DNA of 64,000 bases from Rhynchopus sp. YZ270_cl-10 (taxonomy: Eukaryota > Euglenozoa > Diplonemea > Diplonemida > Diplonemidae), in assembly GCA_964035575.1 (NCBI GenBank), contig OZ037835.1, forward strand, positions 1,302,001 to 1,366,000. Direction: 5' to 3'. Below, piece by piece: positions 20,898 to 30,693 of this stretch. Under the pieces are notes generated by a model, which was given only the letters and a program-made list of their open reading frames with translations, was not told where the DNA came from and did no database searches. Each line of letters opens with the position of its first letter. The first letter of the stretch is position 1. The position numbers were made by a program, and so were the translations under genes.

Positions 20898-23800
20898 ATG
20901 GAGGTCTTCATCCGCGACTCCCTCAGCAACGACGAAGAGGTGCTCGAGATCGATGAGTACGACACGATTGAATCCTTTTGTACCCGTGCGGCCGCCGCCT
21001 TCGGGTACCTCCCTGCTCACGTCGACTTTGAGCTGGATGGGGCGCCCTTAGGGGATTTCGACAGTGATGAGCCGTTGGGGAGCTCCGATGCGATTGTGTG
21101 CGGATCGATTGTCTCGCTTCACCCAACTGCAAAGGTTTTTGTGCAGAAGGTGCGTGACGGGGCGGCGTACGGCACTCTGCCGGAGGCTCTGCAGCACAAC
21201 AGAGAGTGCGCGCTGGCGTTGATCGCGTCTGGGTGGAAACGGTACGCTGAGTTGCCGCTTGCGATGCAGACTGACTCGGCTGTGATGCGGGCTGCGGTGG
21301 AGGCGGACAAGAGTGCAGGAAGCGCTGCAAGCCCTGAGGCATGGCGGAACAGAGACTTTGCGGAGGTGATGGTCGATGCGAGCCAGGGGAATGCACTGTC
21401 GTTTGGGAACGCAGGGGTGTTGCAGAACGATGCGTGCGCTGTGCTCCGTTGTGTCGACCACAACGGACGCATGCTGGAGCACGCTTCCGCAGCACTGCGC
21501 GACACCCGCAGCATCGTCCTCGCTGCAGTCCGGAAAAACGGAGAAGCCCTGCGCCATGCCTCGCCTGCCCTGCGTGACGACCGTGAAATCGTTCTCGAAG
21601 CCGTAAAGGACTATGGGTCGAATCTGCAATACGCATCGGACGCGCTTAAGTCAGACCGCACCTTCGCGCTTGAAGCTGTCCGCCGCCACACGGTTGCCCT
21701 CAGCTACGTCGAAAAGCGCTTCAAAAACGACCCTGAGGTGGTGCTCGCTGCGCTGTCGAAGGGGTGGTACACCTTGGGGTATGCGTCTGCAGAGCTGAGA
21801 CGGAACAAGGAGTTGGTGATGAAGGTTGTGACGTTTTCGGGGCACAATATGCGCTACGTGGACAAAACGCTGCAGGGAGACTGGGATGTGGCGCGTGCAG
21901 CCTTGAACTCGCAGGCGTCTGCTTTGGAATACTGCAGCAGTGCCATCCGCGACGACTACGACCTTGCGTACAAAGCAGTGTGCCGCTACGGTACCATGAT
22001 GAAGCACGTCTCCCCACGCCTCAGGGAGGACAAATGCTTTGTGCTTGCTGCCGTCGCCAACTCCTACAGCAGCTTTGAGCACGTCTCCGCCTCGCTCAGG
22101 AAGGACAAAGACATCTGCACCGCAGCCGTAAAGCGCCATGGACCCAACTTTGAATTCTGTGGCTCCGCGCTTCGTGCCTCCAAACCATTCGTTCTGGAAG
22201 CATTGAAGCATGGTGGCGCTCTCGTGCACGTCTCAAAACAGCTGCAAGGGGACCCAGAGGTGTACCGTCTCGCACTCCAAAAAGGAATGGGGAATTTGGA
22301 GGCAGCGCCGGCCTCGGTGAAGGGGGATGAGGACATTGTGTTGAAGGCTGTGAAGTTGGATGGGAAGAACCTGAAGTACGCGGACAGTTCGTTGCAGGAC
22401 TGTTATGAGGTTGTGTTGGCGGCAGTGCAGAACAACTACGTCGCGATCACCCACGCGAGCACACGGCTCCAGAACAACCCAGCCATCGCTGCGGAGGTCG
22501 TCCGCGCTGCAGGCAAGAACGGATTCACGCACATCGGAAAGGACATTTTGCACAACCGCTCATTCCTCCTCGCACAGCCAAAGGGAACCTGGAAGGGGGA
22601 GCTCCTTCAGGAGCTTTCACATGAAATGCGCGACGACCGTGAAGTGGTGCTCCGCTGCGTGCAGGATGACGGGATGATGCTGAAGTTCGCATCACCAGGC
22701 CTGCGCCAGGAGAAGAGCCTCGTACTCGAGGCGGTTACAAGCAGTGGAGCTGCCTTGGTGTATGCACACAGCGATCTCCGGAACGATATTGACGTGGTGC
22801 GTGCTGCAGTGAAGTCGAAGGGGAAGGCACTGCAGTTTGCCTCAGAGGCGTTGCAGAACGATGTCGAGATTGCGATGTGCGCCCTGAAGAAGGATGCGTC
22901 CTGCTTCGCGTATGCCGGAGAAACTGTACGAGCGGACAAATTCTGCGCTCTCGAGGCCGTTTCAAAGAACGGCAACGCGCTTCGCAACGTCAGTCTGAGT
23001 CTCCAAGACGATGTTGATGTTGTCAAAGCTGCGATAACACAGAACCATGCGGCCCTCCCCCATGCCGGGCTTCGCGCCAAAGCTGACAAAGATTTGATTA
23101 TTGCTGCGATCGAAATGCACCCCAACACTTTCGAATATGCTTCGGACGATCTCAAAGCTGATCTGGAAGTTGCGACGACTGCACTGAGACACACTTTGAC
23201 GACTACATTCCCTTCTGTTGCGTCGTCCCTTAGCAACAACAGAGCCTTCATGCTGGAAGCTGTTACCAAGAATGCGACGTGGCTGCAGAACGCTGGAGGC
23301 GCTGCGCGCAACGACCCCGAGGTTGTGTTAGCTGCAGTGAAGAAGGATATGGCAGTTCTCAAGCACGCTGGGAGTCGGGTGTTGGAATCGTCGGAGGCGA
23401 TGCTTAAGGTTGTGAAGCTGTGCGGGCTTTCTCTGGCGCATGGTGGTGCTGCAGTGAGAAGCAACCGTGCTGTGGTGCTGGAAGCGCTGCAGAACAATGC
23501 GGATGCCCTGCAATTCGTTGCGCCCGCCTTGGCAGATGATCGTGGCATCGTGGCTGCTGCGTTTTCCGGAAAAAATGCGAACGCTACTTTGAAATACGCT
23601 TCGCAGCGTCTTCGGGGCAATGCTGACGTCGTCACTGCTGCGTGCACCGCAAATGGCGCAAACTTCGCATTTGCTAGCAAAGCGTTGAGACAGAAGTCTG
23701 TCTTCGCACTGAAGATGGTAGGTATTTCCTCGGAGGCAATGCCTCATGTAGATTCATCGTTGCTGTCAAAGCCAGAATTTGTTGAAGCCGTCATGGCAAC

Positions 23801-24701
23801 AGTTCCAAAAGACTGTTTCCGCATGGAAGCCAACCTCTGGAAGAGCCGTGCCATCGTGCTCAAGGTCCTGCAGCTCTATGGTGGGCACTTCGCGTTGCAG
23901 AAGGCGAACGCAAAGTTGAAGGGGGACGCTAGCTTTGTTCTCGCAGCGGTTGCGGATGATTCAAGAGCGTTTGCCTTTGCTGGTGAAAAGCTGAGGCAGA
24001 ATAAGCAGTTTGTGTTGTCCTGCCTGGAGCACAAAGGGTGTGATGCGGAACACATCGGGGCGGCGCTGTGGAAGGACCGTTCTGTGGTGCTGCGGGTTCT
24101 CGCGATGTGCAAGGTTGAGGGTCTGATCCTGTCGCGCCTGGGAAGGGATCTCTGCAATGACCGGGAGGTAGTGCGGTGTGCGGTGGCAGCGAACCCGAAG
24201 AACTTCGAGTTTGCGTCGCTCCCGATGCGCGCGGACCGCGAGATTGCGTTGTCGGGCATGCGCTACGCAGGGAACATGAAGCACGTCGGGAAGTGGTGGC
24301 AAAAGGACGCAGATTTCGTGTACGAAGCCGTTGTCTTGCATAAAACGCTGTTGAAGCTCCCCCCCGCACTGTGCGCGAACGCAACCTTCATGAAGAAATG
24401 TGTGATGCACAACGGAATGTATCTGCAGATGGCGACCCCAGAGCTGAAGGACAGCTTCTTCATCGCTTTCGCTGCGATCCGTGCAGATATCAATGCAATC
24501 CACTACGTCGGGCCGGGGCTCTGGAACAACCCCGTCATGCGTCTGGTGAGGTGCGGACGTGACATCTACGAAGCGGTGGATCTGGAAACAGTTTTGATTA
24601 CTCTTGGCTGCCTTGTTGTCATTTGGGGCAGTATGTTTGCATTCAAAGTCTTCTTCCTTGATCCAAAGAAGGCTTTAGTGCAACCTGAACCCGAGGTTTA
24701 G
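20898..24701 (+). CDS. Ubiquitin-like domain plus DUF4116 repeat protein with C-terminal membrane anchor
   Basis: The 1267-residue protein has a ubiquitin-like N-terminus at residues 1-75 (MEVFIRDSLSND..., helix TIESFCTRAAAAFGYL, final IVCGSIVSL). Residues of about 100-1220 consist of roughly two dozen degenerate ~49-residue units of the DUF4116 type, typified by LRDDREIVLEAVKDYG then LQYASDAL. A single hydrophobic segment near 1231-1254 (ITLGCLVVIWGSMFAFKVFF) precedes a short charged tail, so it is probably tail-anchored with the repeats cytosolic. No intron or frame break is seen. DUF4116 function is unknown; a helical interaction scaffold is inferred from the repeat pattern. The start is the first ATG after the CT-rich leader. 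Confidence 0.85.
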   Translation: MEVFIRDSLSNDEEVLEIDEYDTIESFCTRAAAAFGYLPAHVDFELDGAPLGDFDSDEPLGSSDAIVCGSIVSLHPTAKVFVQKVRDGAAYGTLPEALQHNRECALALIASGWKRYAELPLAMQTDSAVMRAAVEADKSAGSAASPEAWRNRDFAEVMVDASQGNALSFGNAGVLQNDACAVLRCVDHNGRMLEHASAALRDTRSIVLAAVRKNGEALRHASPALRDDREIVLEAVKDYGSNLQYASDALKSDRTFALEAVRRHTVALSYVEKRFKNDPEVVLAALSKGWYTLGYASAELRRNKELVMKVVTFSGHNMRYVDKTLQGDWDVARAALNSQASALEYCSSAIRDDYDLAYKAVCRYGTMMKHVSPRLREDKCFVLAAVANSYSSFEHVSASLRKDKDICTAAVKRHGPNFEFCGSALRASKPFVLEALKHGGALVHVSKQLQGDPEVYRLALQKGMGNLEAAPASVKGDEDIVLKAVKLDGKNLKYADSSLQDCYEVVLAAVQNNYVAITHASTRLQNNPAIAAEVVRAAGKNGFTHIGKDILHNRSFLLAQPKGTWKGELLQELSHEMRDDREVVLRCVQDDGMMLKFASPGLRQEKSLVLEAVTSSGAALVYAHSDLRNDIDVVRAAVKSKGKALQFASEALQNDVEIAMCALKKDASCFAYAGETVRADKFCALEAVSKNGNALRNVSLSLQDDVDVVKAAITQNHAALPHAGLRAKADKDLIIAAIEMHPNTFEYASDDLKADLEVATTALRHTLTTTFPSVASSLSNNRAFMLEAVTKNATWLQNAGGAARNDPEVVLAAVKKDMAVLKHAGSRVLESSEAMLKVVKLCGLSLAHGGAAVRSNRAVVLEALQNNADALQFVAPALADDRGIVAAAFSGKNANATLKYASQRLRGNADVVTAACTANGANFAFASKALRQKSVFALKMVGISSEAMPHVDSSLLSKPEFVEAVMATVPKDCFRMEANLWKSRAIVLKVLQLYGGHFALQKANAKLKGDASFVLAAVADDSRAFAFAGEKLRQNKQFVLSCLEHKGCDAEHIGAALWKDRSVVLRVLAMCKVEGLILSRLGRDLCNDREVVRCAVAANPKNFEFASLPMRADREIALSGMRYAGNMKHVGKWWQKDADFVYEAVVLHKTLLKLPPALCANATFMKKCVMHNGMYLQMATPELKDSFFIAFAAIRADINAIHYVGPGLWNNPVMRLVRCGRDIYEAVDLETVLITLGCLVVIWGSMFAFKVFFLDPKKALVQPEPEV

Positions 24702-25678
24702 ATAAAATTTCAATTTAATTTTAGGAAGAAAAAAAGAAAAAGAGAAAAATAAAATAAAACAAACGAACAAACAAACAAAAGAAGAAGAAGAAAAAACGGA
24801 ACATAAAAAAAAAAAAAAAGGAATGAAAATGATTGCCTTTCCTTTTGAACTCATTTTTGAAACCTTTTTTTAAAACTCCTTTTGTCGTACAAAATAGGGG
24901 TTTTGACGACTACGCATCATTTCCCCCCCCTGCAATGAAACTAAGTGAACAGTCTCCAAGGTATTGTGCAGGGTGCGCAACAAACGTGCTTTTTTTTTTC
25001 TTTTCCTTTCCCCCTTTTTTTTTCGGAAAAGGGGAAAACCAAACACAATGAATGCTCTATACTATATGACCTAGTGTAAAGTTATTGCTGTTTTTTTTGT
25101 TTTTTTTTTTTGTTTTTGTTTTTTTGGTTTTTTTTGTTTTTGTTTTATACGATTACCTACAGTGTAAACGGGTTTAGTGCAAGACTTTAACCCGCTGTCT
25201 CTGACCACGTTTTCTTGTTTTGTTTTTTCTCTTCCTATTTGTTGACTTTTCACATATCTCACGTCAGCGCTGTCTACGGTAAGGCAAAAGGGGGGTTGGC
25301 ACTTTTCATTATTGATGCCTTATTTATGAAACTTAGGATCTAAAAAACCTTTTTTTTTTCAAAAAAAAATCTAGCCCCTTTTTTGGGGAGGTGACAATTG
25401 TACTCTGCACTAAAGTAAACCTACACCCTCATGCCTCATGCACCATGCACCCCCATTCCCACCTGTGTTGATCCTCTTTCTTGTTTTGTTTGTAGATCTT
25501 TTCTTTCCATTTGATACAAAAAAAACCTAACTTTTTTTTGCACGACAATGACGTAAATTGCTTTGAATTTTTTTGTGGTTTTACTTTTATGATTTTTTTC
25601 ACTGTTGTAAGCCAATGGTGACAATCACAATGAATAACCACAAAAACAATGTCATTTACTACGGTGACTCAGCACAGA

Positions 25679-26702
25679 GAGGCTTAGGGTCATCTTATAA
25701 ACTTTTCTTTACCTTCTTTTCGTTTAGAAAAGAAAGTATATGAAATAATTTGCTTCACTGTCATGCGAAGAGAGTAAGAGGTAAGGGGGATAAGGGGGGG
25801 TGTTTTGCTGTGTGGCTAGACGTGGGGAGGGGGGGGGTTTTTTTTTCTTTTTTCTTTTGTGTCGATGATTCAAACTGTCTACCCCCCACCCCAAGCTCCC
25901 CCCATTCTTTTGGAATTTAAGGTTCTGACTGAAGATCACTAACGCACGAGAGGCTTAGGTTCATCTTTCAAAACGTTTTTGTCTTTTTTTCTTTTTCTTT
26001 TTCCTTTTCCACATGATTTTTTTTCCAAAAGAAAAACCCCACCCTGTTCAAAACATGTGTATTTCTCCCATAGCTGTTGTACACATGGTGTTGTTTTTTT
26101 TTTTTTTTTCTTCTTTTTCAGGCTCTCCGCTAGGATTTCCGATTTTGAAAATATTCTGTTGATGGTCCACGTTGGTGGGGTACATGCTTGCGCCGCAGGC
26201 GCACGGTACGCAACTTTATTTTTTACCAACGCCCGATTTTGACTTTTTTGGGACGTTTGAGCACTCACCTCTCCATATCTTCTTCTCCTGAGCTTTTTTG
26301 ACAGGTAGAACGGGTCTGAACCACTTAGCAGAACTTTTTTTTTTTTCTTTTTTTCCCCATTTTCAAAAAGTTCTGTTGACAATCAACAGAACTTTAGTAC
26401 CTAGCGGAGTGCCTGTTCTTTTTCCCCCTTTTTTCCCTCTTTTTTTTTTTTTTTTTGCAAAGTGACTGCACTTCCCAACAGGTGTTTCCGAAACATTTGC
26501 AAAATTTCACCGTTATTTGGTGCTTTCGGAAGTCGGTCAACGACCTGTCGGCGACCTGTCAATATCAGGGGGTGTGTGTATAGAGCCCCTGTGTCAACGA
26601 CCTGTCAGCGACCTGTCAATATCGACCCCTCCCGGAGCACCATTATTGTTTTTTAGGTGGCCCAAAGCTGCGAGGCTTAGCTTCATCTTATAAACTTCTC
26701 CC
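25679..26702 (+). repeat. Three copies of a GAGGCTTAG...TCATCTTATAAACTT motif
   Basis: Located at 25679-25712, 25950-25985 and 26672-26702. Each reads GAGGCTTAG, two variable bases, TCATCTT, then TATAAACTT or a variant, and each leads into a T- or CT-rich tract. Flanks are unrelated. Possible readings are a repeated promoter or processing element, or remains of a small repeated RNA gene. Confidence 0.5.
26536..26623 (+). repeat. 31-bp direct repeat, two copies
   Basis: GTCAACGACCTGTC followed by a base change and GCGACCTGTCAATATC at 26536-26566 and 26593-26623, 57 bp apart. Each copy itself contains CGACCTGTC twice. Confidence 0.7.
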
Positions 26703-27849
26703 TTTCTCCCTCTCTCTCTTTTTGCCTACCCCCTTTTTTTTTATCCTCAAAGCTTTGGTTTATAGGAGAAAAATCGCAAAATAGTTCTAACAGGTACGGT
26801 CGCCAATCAAACCGAATCCAGGAGGATTGTGCAATCAACGGATATGCCTTTCTATTGCCTGCTCTGTTCTAACTATTTTGTTTTTTCTTGAGAACTTTTG
26901 AGTTTTTTTGTGCTTGCATTATTTTTGTAAACCGCCTCCGTTCTCTTACGGTACAGACCACTCACGTCCCACCTTTTGCATGAGCTCGGACCGAGCTGCG
27001 TTTTTAGTACGTTTCAACTACTCACTTTCTATTGTTGAGCTTGGTACTACAGAGGCATTTTGCACTATCAACTTCACTTTTTTTTTCTCTCTCCAGTCTA
27101 ACCTGTTTTAAACACGACCAGCCACACCATATCTGTAACGGTGTGAAGTTCTTGTGTTGTGTACTTTATTGTTCTTTTCAACATGGTACAGTCTCAGTGC
27201 CCTCCCAGCAAGCTCTGATAGAGACGGTGTTAACGTTCCAGCGACACAAAAAAAAGAAGAAAAAAACTCATATTTCGTTGTAAAGACTTTTCTCTCCTTG
27301 AGCATAAGGGGAGAAACAACATTTGTCTTTTTTTTTCAAGCGTTCCTTTATTCGTTTTCGTTTTTTTTTTTCTTCGTTTTTTTCGTTTTTTTTCAAAGTT
27401 CTCATTATTTTTGTTAAACTTTTCTTTGACGATAGTCCTTCTCAAACCGAAGTGACGTTGTTTATTTCTATTGTGTTTTTTTCTGTTTAGCTGACCAACA
27501 AAAACGGCGTTGGTTCAGCTTCTTATTTACTATTTTTTTTTTTTTTGTTTGCAAATCTGCTCGGTGTGTGTAAGGATATAGTGTAACTTGCCCTCCACAC
27601 ACCTTACAAAATGCTCATGTTTACCGACTATTTTGTCTCTCTCGCGATTAGCAAAAAAAATTAAAAAAGGGACAGGTTGCAATTTTTTTCACAATATCTT
27701 CTGTTGTTGGCCGCAGAGTACTTTGTGCTTTCATCCGGGTCTGGTATCGTAGCTCAGTAGGAGGTGCCTGCATTAATAAGTTCACTTTAAAATATCTTCA
27801 TCCTCTCCCCACACACCTGTCCCCCAGAACAGAGTTACTCCCGCCGAAC

Positions 27850-28935
27850 ATGGACATCACAGGACACTTCGAGTCTGCAAGCTGTGTGATAGAAGTGGAC
27901 GGGAGCGCTACCCTTGCACAGGTGAAGGGGAAGCTTGTTGCGGAGCTTGGCGTGCCACGTGCTCGGCGTGTTGGTGTGCGGATGAGAGGCGGTGGCGACA
28001 TCGGCAAGGACGACTTGCGCATCTGCGACACGGAGATGGATGAGGGATGTGCCGTTGAGCTGTATTGCACTGGTGCGAATATCCCTCCTGGGGTGATACG
28101 ACGTTCGGCTGCCACATTCTCGCTTACACTCTCCTCATGTGACAGGTACCTTGCAGTTATGGGTTGCAATAATAATGTGACCATCTTCGACACAGAAACA
28201 CACGAGAGTTTGTGCCACTTCCCTTGCTTGTTGTATTCCACGCCATCATTCTCACCTTGCAGTCAGTGGATCTCATGCGCGAATGAGGACACGCAGTGTG
28301 CCGAAGTTCATGACGTGAAGACAGGTGCATTGAAGCACTCTTTTGGAGACGCAGGTGATTGGCTCACCACGGCATGGTCACCCTGTGGAACAAAGCTGTT
28401 GTCGTGCTGCAAGAGCAAGTGTTTGCAGGTGTGGGACATTGCAACAGGCGTTGTTGTGCACGAATGGGGCCACATTGTGAAGAGCAAGTACGTCATGGTT
28501 GTGACAGGCGACAGGGTGGCGATGTTTGGGGAGCGGAGCAAATGCATCACCATCTGGGACTACACGACAGGGGTGGAGGTGCTTGTTCTGACATGCCCTG
28601 CTGACGTTCATTATTCAGCACTGTCACCAAACCAGCGTTTCATTGCAGCATGTACGGGCATCTGTGTGCGTGTCTGGAACATCGAAACAGGTGAATGTGT
28701 ATTTGAAGACGTCTCAGAAAACGAATGGATTGATGTTGCTGTGTCGAACGACACTGTTGCTGCCTACTCTTCCAGTGCATCGTGCATCTGGTCCATCTCA
28801 ACAGGGGAACAACTCTTGCACCGTGAATTGGGGAGCTGCGATTCTTGTGGTGTTGCAATGAGCAGCTGTGGTGGTGTGGTGATGTACGGCAGGGCTGAGG
28901 GTGTTGAGATTGTTGATATCTCACACCTGTCTTGA
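27850..28935 (+). CDS. Ubiquitin-like domain plus WD40-like beta-propeller protein, copy 1
   Basis: The 361-residue product begins with a ubiquitin-like domain at residues 1-77 (MDITGHFESASCVIEVDG, helix TLAQVKGKLVAELGV, then a Gly-rich turn and CAVELYC). It continues into about seven WD40-like blades, visible as LQVWDIATG, ITIWDYTTG, VRVWNIETGECV and CIWSISTGE, with SPCG/SPNQ turns between strands. The ubiquitin-like part lacks a terminal Gly-Gly and is therefore a fused adaptor domain. There are no membrane segments or signal. WD40 propellers are protein-interaction platforms; the partner is unknown. The start follows a pyrimidine tract and AG by 22 nt. Confidence 0.8.
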   Translation: MDITGHFESASCVIEVDGSATLAQVKGKLVAELGVPRARRVGVRMRGGGDIGKDDLRICDTEMDEGCAVELYCTGANIPPGVIRRSAATFSLTLSSCDRYLAVMGCNNNVTIFDTETHESLCHFPCLLYSTPSFSPCSQWISCANEDTQCAEVHDVKTGALKHSFGDAGDWLTTAWSPCGTKLLSCCKSKCLQVWDIATGVVVHEWGHIVKSKYVMVVTGDRVAMFGERSKCITIWDYTTGVEVLVLTCPADVHYSALSPNQRFIAACTGICVRVWNIETGECVFEDVSENEWIDVAVSNDTVAAYSSSASCIWSISTGEQLLHRELGSCDSCGVAMSSCGGVVMYGRAEGVEIVDISHLS

Positions 28936-29211
28936 ATCCACTTCGACAAATGAAAGGTGCCATCTAACTTTGCTTCCCTTTCCTGCACCTTGCCTGGGTA
29001 ACTCCATGCAGGAAGATACGCGAAGATCGATACACATGTCTTTCGTTGTGGGGGTGGGTTGGCAAGAGACCTCTAACTATGAGTTATCTCTCTTGTTTTT
29101 GCAAAATGACAACACATCTCGTTTCCTTCACAAACACCACCCCACCCTCTTCTACCTGCCCTCCCCACACACACACACCTGTCCCCACAGAACAGAGTTC
29201 CACCCCTGAAC

Positions 29212-30294
29212 ATGGACATCACAGGACACTTCGAGTCTGCAAGCTGTGTGATAGAAGTGGACGGGAGCGCTACCCTTGCACAGGTGAAGGGGAAGCTTGT
29301 TGCGGAGCTTGGCGTGCCACGTGCTCGGCGTGTTGGTGTGCGGATGAGAGGCGGTGGCGACATCGGCAAGGACGACTTGCGCATCTGCGACACGGAGATG
29401 GATGAGGGATGTGCCGTTGAGCTGTACTGCACTGGTGCGAACATCACTCCTGGGGTGATACCACGTTCGGCAGAGGCGACGGACTCCCTCATACTCTCCC
29501 CGTGTGACAGGTACCTTGCAGTGACGTGTTTCTCGCACAATAATGTGACCATCTTCGACACAGAAACACACGAGAGTTTGTGCCACTTCCCTTGCTTGTT
29601 GTATTCCACGCCATCATTCTCACCTTGCAGTCAGTGGATCTCGTGCGTGAACAAGGATACGCGGTGTGCTGAAATTCATGACGTGAAGACAGGTGCATTG
29701 AAGCACTCCTTTGGAGATGCAGATTGGCTCACCACGGCATGGTCACCCTGTGGAACAAAGCTGTTGTCGTGCTGCAAGAGCAAGTGTTTGCAGGTGTGGG
29801 ACATTGCAACAGGCGTTGTTGTGCACGAATGGGGCCACATTGTGAAGAGCAAGTACGTCATGGTTGTGACAGGCGACAGGGTGGCGATGTTTGGGGAGCG
29901 GAGCAAATGCATCACCATCTGGGACTACACGACAGGGGTGGAGGTGCTTGTTCTGACATGCCCTGCTGATGTTAGTTATGCAGCACTGTCACCAAACCAG
30001 CGTTTCATTGCAGCATGTACGGACATCTGTGTGCGTGTCTGGAACATCGAAACAGGTGAATGTGTATTTGAAGACGACTCAGAAGGCTCATGGACTGACG
30101 TTGCTGTGTCGAACGACGTTGTTGTTGCCTACTCTTCTGGGGCCTTGTGCGTGTGGTCCATCTCAACAGGGGAACAACTCTTGCACTTGGGGGGTTGCGA
30201 TTCTTACGGTCTTGCAATGAGCAGCTGTGGTGGTGTGGTGATGTACGGCAGCACTGAAGGTGTTGAGATTGTTGATATCTCACACCTGTCTTGA
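29212..30294 (+). CDS. Ubiquitin-like domain plus WD40-like beta-propeller protein, copy 2
   Basis: The 360-residue tandem paralogue has its first 75 residues identical to copy 1. Differences cluster around residues 80-105, 153-172 and 280-335, while the central blades (LSCCKSKCLQVWDIATG) are identical. Alternation of identical and diverged stretches suggests ongoing gene conversion. It ends in the same DISHLS. The start lies 21 nt after the acceptor-like TGTCCCCACAG. Both copies are intact, so both are likely functional. Confidence 0.8.
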   Translation: MDITGHFESASCVIEVDGSATLAQVKGKLVAELGVPRARRVGVRMRGGGDIGKDDLRICDTEMDEGCAVELYCTGANITPGVIPRSAEATDSLILSPCDRYLAVTCFSHNNVTIFDTETHESLCHFPCLLYSTPSFSPCSQWISCVNKDTRCAEIHDVKTGALKHSFGDADWLTTAWSPCGTKLLSCCKSKCLQVWDIATGVVVHEWGHIVKSKYVMVVTGDRVAMFGERSKCITIWDYTTGVEVLVLTCPADVSYAALSPNQRFIAACTDICVRVWNIETGECVFEDDSEGSWTDVAVSNDVVVAYSSGALCVWSISTGEQLLHLGGCDSYGLAMSSCGGVVMYGSTEGVEIVDISHLS

Positions 30295-30693
30295 ACCCAT
30301 TTCGACAAATGAAAAGTGCCATCTAACTTTGCTTCCCTTTCCTGTACCTTGCCTGGGTCACTCCACGCAGGAAGATACGCAAGGAAAAAAAAAAAAAGAC
30401 ACCGTTTCTGTGGCTGAAGGGAGGTGCTATTTTTGGGCTATTTTCTGCTATTTTCTGCTATTTTCTGCTATTCTGGGCATCTGGGTTTTTTGGTGTGGCT
30501 GAAGGGAGGTGCTATTTTGGGGTCGTCAAGCCGCACCAGTTTTCAACAAAATACACAAAAATAAAAGTTTCCGATTCTCGTTTTTTTCACAATGCATGCA
30601 ACACAACCCCTCCCTCTCTCTCTCCCCCTCCCCTGACCAGCTCCTTTGTTCTCCTCTTCTGTTTGAATAGGCTATAGTGGGTCGACACACAAC

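Larger units (their letters stand above)
24702..27826. other. Non-coding spacer of 3.1 kb, homopolymer-rich
   Basis: Dominated by runs of T, A and CT. No ORF shows gene-like composition. It contains three copies of a GAGGCTTAG motif, a 31-bp direct repeat, and one copy of a GC-rich hairpin (CTTGCGCCGCAGGCGCAC near 26189) that recurs in the hAT-like elements at 54843 and 55723. Confidence 0.7.
27827..30384 (+). repeat. Tandem duplication of the WD40-like gene unit
   Basis: Two units of about 1.36 kb start at the acceptor-like CCCCCAG|AACAGAG and CCCCACAG|AACAGAG and include the gene and about 90 bp of 3' flank (shared CTTTGCTTCCCTTTCCTG and TGCCTGGGT). Divergence is concentrated in a few coding patches. 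Confidence 0.85.

Noticed and set aside
20600-21051. 184-codon ORF with LPSSPPPL repeats before the DUF4116 gene
   Set aside because: It is the polypyrimidine octamer array running out of frame into the DUF4116 gene.
22607-23680. 357-codon minus-strand ORF inside the DUF4116 gene
   Set aside because: Antisense shadow of a GC-rich repeat gene, with Ala/Ser/Thr-rich composition and no motif.
27738-27770. tRNA gene suggested by TAGCTCAGTAGG, a perfect A-box
   Set aside because: No B-box, no acceptor or T stem and no anticodon arm follow within 100 bp; at most a remnant.
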